NCBI GenBank assembly: GCA_030598905.1
Contig: JAUVPA010000031.1
Coordinates: 1 to 10,623, forward strand
Origin: Acidimicrobiia bacterium
Lineage (GTDB): Bacteria; Actinomycetota; Acidimicrobiia; Spongiisociales; UBA5794
Direction of reading: 5' to 3'
Length of the DNA: 10,623 nt
The notes below the pieces were generated by a model. That model worked only from the letters and a program-made list of their open reading frames with translations. It made no database searches and had not been told where the DNA came from. Positions 7,403 to 10,623 of the stretch are shown here, in pieces; positions within the stretch are counted from its first letter, which is position 1; every line of letters begins with the position of its first letter. The position numbers were made by a program, and so were the translations under genes.

Positions 7403-8448
7403 GTGGCTGGGAGATCCTCATCGAGGCGGCCGTCAAGGTCGTTCTCGCTTTCGTGTTCCTGCTCGTCATCGTCTTGCTCCTCGTATGGGCGGAGCGCCGC
7501 GTCGTGGCAGTCATGCAGAACCGCATCGGGCCCAACCGCGCCGGGCCATTCGGTATCCTCCAAACGCTCGCCGACGGCATGAAGCTCTTCTTCAAGGAGT
7601 CGCTGACACCGCGTCGAGCCGAATTCGGCATCTACATCGCGGCACCGGTTGCCGCTTTGATTCCCGCCCTGCTGATCTTCCTCGTCATCCCGATCGGTGC
7701 ACCCATTGTGATTGGTGATCGCGAATACACGCTTCAGGTCACCGACCTCAACGTGGGCATCCTCTACGTCCTGGCGATCTCGTCGCTTGCCGTCTACGCC
7801 ATCACGCTCGCCGGGTGGTCGTCGGGTTCCAAGTATCCGCTGCTTGGCTCGGTGCGAGCGTCGGCACAAATGATCTCCTACGAGGCCGCTCTCGGCCTTG
7901 CTCTCGTTCCCGTGATCATGTTTGCCGGAACGACCTCGATGGCCGGCATCGTTGCGGCCCAGCAGGGAGAGATCCTCGGGTTCCTCGGGGCATGGCACGT
8001 GATCTTGTTTCCTTCGTTCGTCATCTTCTTGATCGCCGGTTTTGCCGAGACCAACCGGGCACCCTTCGATCTCGTCGAGGCGGAACAGGAAATCGTTGGT
8101 GGGTACCACACGGAGTACTCGGGATTCCGGTTCGCCCTGTTTTTTCTAGCCGAGTACATCAACATCTTCAACATCGCGGCGCTCACCGTCGTGTTGTTTC
8201 TCGGCGGCTGGGGCGGGCCGGTCTTCGGACCGCAGATCCTCGTGTGGTTCCTCCCGGTCTTCTGGTTCCTCCTCAAGACTTTCGCAATCATCTTCCTGTT
8301 CTTCTGGGTCCGAGCAACACTTCCCAGGATGCGGTACGACCAGCTGATGGCGTTCGGGTGGAAGCGCCTGATTCCGATCTCTCTGGCTTGGATCATGCTC
8401 TCGATGGTTGCCCTGGGCATTCGCCGTTTCGGGTTGCCGTGGTCATGA
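7399..8448 (+). CDS. nuoH: NADH-quinone oxidoreductase subunit H (NuoH)
   Basis: A 349-residue membrane subunit that forms the membrane side of the quinone tunnel and links quinone reduction to the proton path. Around eight hydrophobic helices are visible. Family signatures include [22 protein letters not shown] (residues ~31-52) and the acidic cytoplasmic loop with ETNRAPFD (217-224), followed by E227, E229 and E231 and then [11 protein letters not shown]; these carboxylates belong to the funnel near the quinone site. [18 protein letters not shown] lies near the C-terminus. Length and motifs are normal. ATG 7399 overlaps the nuoG stop and its TGA overlaps the nuoI ATG, both ATGA. Confidence 0.98.
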   Translation: MSGWEILIEAAVKVVLAFVFLLVIVLLLVWAERRVVAVMQNRIGPNRAGPFGILQTLADGMKLFFKESLTPRRAEFGIYIAAPVAALIPALLIFLVIPIGAPIVIGDREYTLQVTDLNVGILYVLAISSLAVYAITLAGWSSGSKYPLLGSVRASAQMISYEAALGLALVPVIMFAGTTSMAGIVAAQQGEILGFLGAWHVILFPSFVIFLIAGFAETNRAPFDLVEAEQEIVGGYHTEYSGFRFALFFLAEYINIFNIAALTVVLFLGGWGGPVFGPQILVWFLPVFWFLLKTFAIIFLFFWVRATLPRMRYDQLMAFGWKRLIPISLAWIMLSMVALGIRRFGLPWS

Positions 8449-9107
8449 GCGAGTTCACCGACCTCCTCGGACCCTTCAAGGGATTTGCGGTCACCTTCCG
8501 CAATATGTTCCGCAAGCCGGTGACGACGCAGTACCCCGAGGTGAAGAGGGAGAAACCGCAGCGTTTTCATGGACGCCACGTTCTCAACCGTTATCCCGAC
8601 GGGATGGAGAAGTGCATCGGATGTGAGCTCTGCGCAGGTGTGTGCCCGGCGCGATGTATCTACGTGCGCGGTGCCGACAATCCGGAGGACGAGCCCGTGA
8701 GCCCGGGGGAACGCTTCGGCTTCGTCTACGAGATCAACATGCTCCGCTGCATCTTCTGTGCGATGTGTGTCGAAGCGTGTCCGACGGAAGCCATCACGAT
8801 GACTCATCTCTTCGAGATGTCGGTGACGGGACGCGATGACGCCATCTACACCAGAGACGACCTCCTGGTTCACGAAGACGGGTCGGTGCCCCACCCACAG
8901 CCCGATGGTCCCCTCATCGACATCGCCGAGTTGAAGCTCGGTGACGGGTGGATGCGCGCCACGGCACCCTCAGGCCGTGCCTCCTACGAAGGTGTCGTCT
9001 CGTGGACCCCGTCCGCCCGCACCGGCAACCTCCCCCCCGAGAGAGGGCAGTCGGCTGTCGGCGATCAGCCATCGGCCGAACCTACCGAGAGCGACAACGA
9101 GCAGTGA
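8445..9107 (+). CDS. nuoI: NADH-quinone oxidoreductase subunit I (NuoI, two [4Fe-4S] ferredoxin-like)
   Basis: NuoI carries clusters N6a and N6b between NuoG and NuoB. An amphipathic N-terminus (about 1-30) is followed by two ferredoxin motifs: C57, C60, C63, C67 and C102, C105, C108, C112, each ending in CP. C71 is an additional cysteine after the first motif, in the common CPARCIYV setting. At 220 residues it has a long hydrophilic tail after about 183. The part of that tail from residue 202 ([10 protein letters not shown]) is encoded by the left arm of the heptad repeat array (9048-9075), so the C-terminus appears to have been remodelled by repeat intrusion. ATG 8445 overlaps the nuoH stop. 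Unlike most junctions in this operon there is a 47-base gap before nuoJ. Confidence 0.97.
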   Translation: MSEFTDLLGPFKGFAVTFRNMFRKPVTTQYPEVKREKPQRFHGRHVLNRYPDGMEKCIGCELCAGVCPARCIYVRGADNPEDEPVSPGERFGFVYEINMLRCIFCAMCVEACPTEAITMTHLFEMSVTGRDDAIYTRDDLLVHEDGSVPHPQPDGPLIDIAELKLGDGWMRATAPSGRASYEGVVSWTPSARTGNLPPERGQSAVGDQPSAEPTESDNEQ

Positions 9108-9158
9108 CAGCGCCCACCGACTGCCGATGGCTGATAGCTGATGGCTGATATCTGATGG
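9048..9158. repeat. Inverted array of 7-bp repeats spanning the nuoI 3' end and nuoJ start
   Basis: Four consecutive heptamers at 9048-9075 fit CNRTCRG (for example CAGTCGG, CCATCGG). Six consecutive heptamers at 9117-9158 fit the reverse complement (for example CCGACTG, CCGATGG, CTGATGG); nine of the ten units match the consensus fully, and the unit at 9145-9151 deviates at one base. The arms are separated by 41 bases that contain the nuoI stop. Bases 9062-9076 pair with 9123-9137 in 14 of 15 positions, giving a strong potential hairpin. The last heptamer (9152-9158) contains the nuoJ ATG at 9155-9157. The phase is exactly seven bases throughout each arm, so this is not chance GC-rich similarity. 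Confidence 0.88.
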
Positions 9159-9706
9159 CCGAGACAATCGTCTTCATCATCTTCGCCGCCGTGGCTCTGG
9201 CCGGTGCTTTCGCGATGCTCAGCGCCCGAAACACCGTCTTCTCGGCGATGGGCCTCCTCACGGCGATGTTCGCGATCGCGGTCCTCTACGTGCTCCTCGA
9301 CGCCCATTTCATCGCCGCAGTGCAGGTGATCATCTACGCCGGCGCCGTCATGACGCTGTTCTTGTTCGTCATCATGTTGATCGGTGTCGATCGATCCGTC
9401 GCTGAACAGGAACAGATTCCATTCCAGAGAGTGATCACGATCGTGCTGGCGGTGGGATTCTTTGCCGTCATCGTCTTCGCAGGCCGCGCGGCATGGATCA
9501 CCGGATCGAGCCTCTTTGCCGACGCCGAGATGAACGGGACGATCGAGGCCGTCGCCGACGAGCTGTTCGGTACGTGGATGATCCCCTTCCTCACGACGGT
9601 GTTCCTGTTGACGATCGCGGCGGTCGGGACGATCGCCTTGGCGCATTTCGGACCCGGAGGTCTGCACGCCGCCGGTGAGGACGAGGAAGAGGAGATCGTC
9701 GCATGA
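9155..9706 (+). CDS. nuoJ: NADH-quinone oxidoreductase subunit J (NuoJ)
   Basis: A 183-residue membrane subunit at the junction between the quinone chamber and the proton-pumping subunits. Five hydrophobic segments are visible (about 3-22, 28-48, 54-77, 91-111 and 141-163). The third contains the family signature [21 protein letters not shown], the helix known for its pi-bulge in solved structures. The tail is acidic (GEDEEEE). The ATG lies inside the last unit of the upstream heptad array and has no Shine-Dalgarno sequence; translation probably depends on ribosomes arriving from nuoI or on opening of the hairpin (inference). Its stop overlaps the nuoK ATG as ATGA. Confidence 0.96.
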   Translation: MAETIVFIIFAAVALAGAFAMLSARNTVFSAMGLLTAMFAIAVLYVLLDAHFIAAVQVIIYAGAVMTLFLFVIMLIGVDRSVAEQEQIPFQRVITIVLAVGFFAVIVFAGRAAWITGSSLFADAEMNGTIEAVADELFGTWMIPFLTTVFLLTIAAVGTIALAHFGPGGLHAAGEDEEEEIVA

Positions 9707-10008
9707 CGGTCACGGTCGGCTGGTACATGGCGCTCGCTGCAGCGTTGTTCTCGATAGGAGCGGCAGGAGTGCTCCTCAGGCGCAATGCCCTGATCATGTT
9801 CATGTCGATCGAGCTCATGTTGAACTCCGTCAACCTGACCTTCGTGGCCGCCGGCCGCGAGCTTGGCTTGATCGATGGACAGGTCGCGGCCCTGTTCGTC
9901 ATTGTGGTGGCGGCTGCCGAGGTGACAATCGGCCTGGCGATCATCGTGGCCGTGTTCCGGCGCCGAGCAACGGCCAACGTCGATCAGCTGTCCGGAATGA
10001 GGGGTTAG
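9703..10008 (+). CDS. nuoK: NADH-quinone oxidoreductase subunit K (NuoK)
   Basis: A 101-residue, three-helix membrane subunit related to MrpC, standard length for the family. E37 (in [12 protein letters not shown]) and E73 (in [13 protein letters not shown]) match the two intramembrane glutamates E36 and E72 of E. coli NuoK that are needed for proton transfer. The C-terminus is a short basic tail. ATG 9703 overlaps the nuoJ stop. It ends in TAG, three bases before the nuoL GTG. Confidence 0.98.
   Translation: MTVTVGWYMALAAALFSIGAAGVLLRRNALIMFMSIELMLNSVNLTFVAAGRELGLIDGQVAALFVIVVAAAEVTIGLAIIVAVFRRRATANVDQLSGMRG
9998..10004 (+). promoter_or_regulatory. Ribosome binding site for nuoL
   Basis: TGAGGGG at the very end of nuoK lies seven bases before GTG 10012. 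It supports the GTG start of nuoL, which otherwise lacks an ATG at its N-terminus. It is one of the clearest Shine-Dalgarno sequences in the window. Confidence 0.6.
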
Positions 10009-10011
10009 ACG

Positions 10012-10623
10012 GTGATCGAATTCGTCTGGCTGATCATCGCCTTTCCCCTGGCAGGCGCCGCGATCCTGGCTTTGTTTGGCAAGCGCATCGGGGAGCCGGG
10101 TTCCGGTTGGATCGCCTCGGGCACGATCTTCGCTTCGTTCCTCATCGCCATCCCGCTCGTCGTCCCGCTCCTCCAAGGTGGCCAGCACCCGGAGACCGTC
10201 TTCCTCTTCGAGTGGATCCCGATCGTCAATGCGGAGATGTCAATCCTGTGGGATCCGCTCTCGGCGCTCATGACGATGGTCGTGACGGGCATCGGGACCG
10301 TGATCCACGTGTACTCGATCTCGTACATGCGCGGCGACGAACGGTTCGCCCGGTTCTTCGCCTACCTCAACCTCTTCGCGGCATCGATGTTGATCCTGGT
10401 CCTGGCAGACAACTTCGCCATGATGTTCATCGGGTGGGAGCTTGTCGGTCTCTGCTCCTACCTCCTCATCAGCTTCTGGTTCCAGCGCCCAGCCGCTGCA
10501 GCTGCCGGCAAGAAGGCCTTCATCGTCAATCGCATCGGCGACTTCTTCTTCATCATCGCTCTCATGCTGATCTTCTTCTCCTTCGGCACCTTCAGCTTCT
10601 CGACGGTGTTCGGGAGCGCCTCA
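10012..10623 (+). CDS. nuoL: NADH-quinone oxidoreductase subunit L (NuoL), 5' part, cut by window edge
   Basis: The N-terminal 204 codons of the large antiporter-like proton-pumping subunit (family length about 600-700). Several hydrophobic helices are visible, and the conserved segments WDPLSALMTMVVTGIGTVIHVYS, GWELVGLCSYLLISFWF and KKAFIVNRIGDFFF in outline are present. E143 in GWELVG corresponds to the essential E144 of E. coli NuoL. GTG 10012 is chosen from the well-placed TGAGGGG upstream; nuoK ends three bases before it. The frame is open to the last base of the window. The catalytic lysines and the long lateral helix lie beyond the window, where nuoM and nuoN would also be expected. 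Confidence 0.96.
   Translation, partial: MIEFVWLIIAFPLAGAAILALFGKRIGEPGSGWIASGTIFASFLIAIPLVVPLLQGGQHPETVFLFEWIPIVNAEMSILWDPLSALMTMVVTGIGTVIHVYSISYMRGDERFARFFAYLNLFAASMLILVLADNFAMMFIGWELVGLCSYLLISFWFQRPAAAAAGKKAFIVNRIGDFFFIIALMLIFFSFGTFSFSTVFGSAS

Noticed and set aside
7878..8894. 338-codon open frame on the - strand across nuoH/nuoI
   Set aside because: It lies opposite two clear complex I genes and mirrors their codon bias; the translation has no family features.
9048..9158. CRISPR-like array
   Set aside because: The units are 7 bp, contiguous and inverted between arms, with no 25-40 bp repeats and no unique spacers of regular size.

Overview
This window is an almost uninterrupted run of genes for the proton-pumping NADH:quinone oxidoreductase (respiratory complex I, NDH-1). 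All genes lie on the + strand in the canonical order nuoA-B-C-D-E-F-G-H-I-J-K-L, and nuoL runs off the right edge. The DNA is GC-rich with strongly GC-biased third codon positions. The subunits look actinobacterial: separate nuoC and nuoD, and a NuoI of the [16 protein letters not shown] / [12 protein letters not shown] type. An Acidimicrobiia-like aerobic actinobacterium is my best guess, but that rests on general protein resemblance, not on a phylogeny.

Layout: positions 1-318 hold no convincing gene. They carry a perfect 20-bp inverted repeat (207-226 / 242-261) and a possible near-leaderless promoter just before nuoA. From 319 the operon is very tight. Most junctions are 1-8 nt overlaps (ATGA at C/D, D/E, E/F, G/H, H/I and J/K), which points to one polycistronic, translationally coupled message. 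Two junctions differ: nuoK/nuoL, with a 3-nt gap and a good ribosome binding site, and nuoI/nuoJ, with a 47-nt gap. The nuoI/nuoJ gap is filled by an unusual inverted array of 7-bp repeats that supplies part of the NuoI C-terminus and the nuoJ start codon.

How the genes work together: NuoE, F and G form the NADH-oxidising module (FMN and clusters N1a, N3, N1b, N5, N4). NuoB, C, D and I form the connecting and quinone-reducing module (N6a, N6b, N2). NuoA, H, J, K and L are membrane subunits that carry the proton path. nuoM and nuoN are expected just beyond the window.

I do not see a new biological system here; this is a core respiratory operon. Points worth a second look are: a one-base frameshift in nuoB (at 983/984); a NuoG that keeps the exact spacing of the N7 cluster motif but has lost all four cysteines; a NuoD with a ~68-residue N-terminal extension; an enlarged loop before the last N3 cysteine of NuoF; the heptad repeat array at nuoI/nuoJ; and the long hairpin upstream of nuoA.
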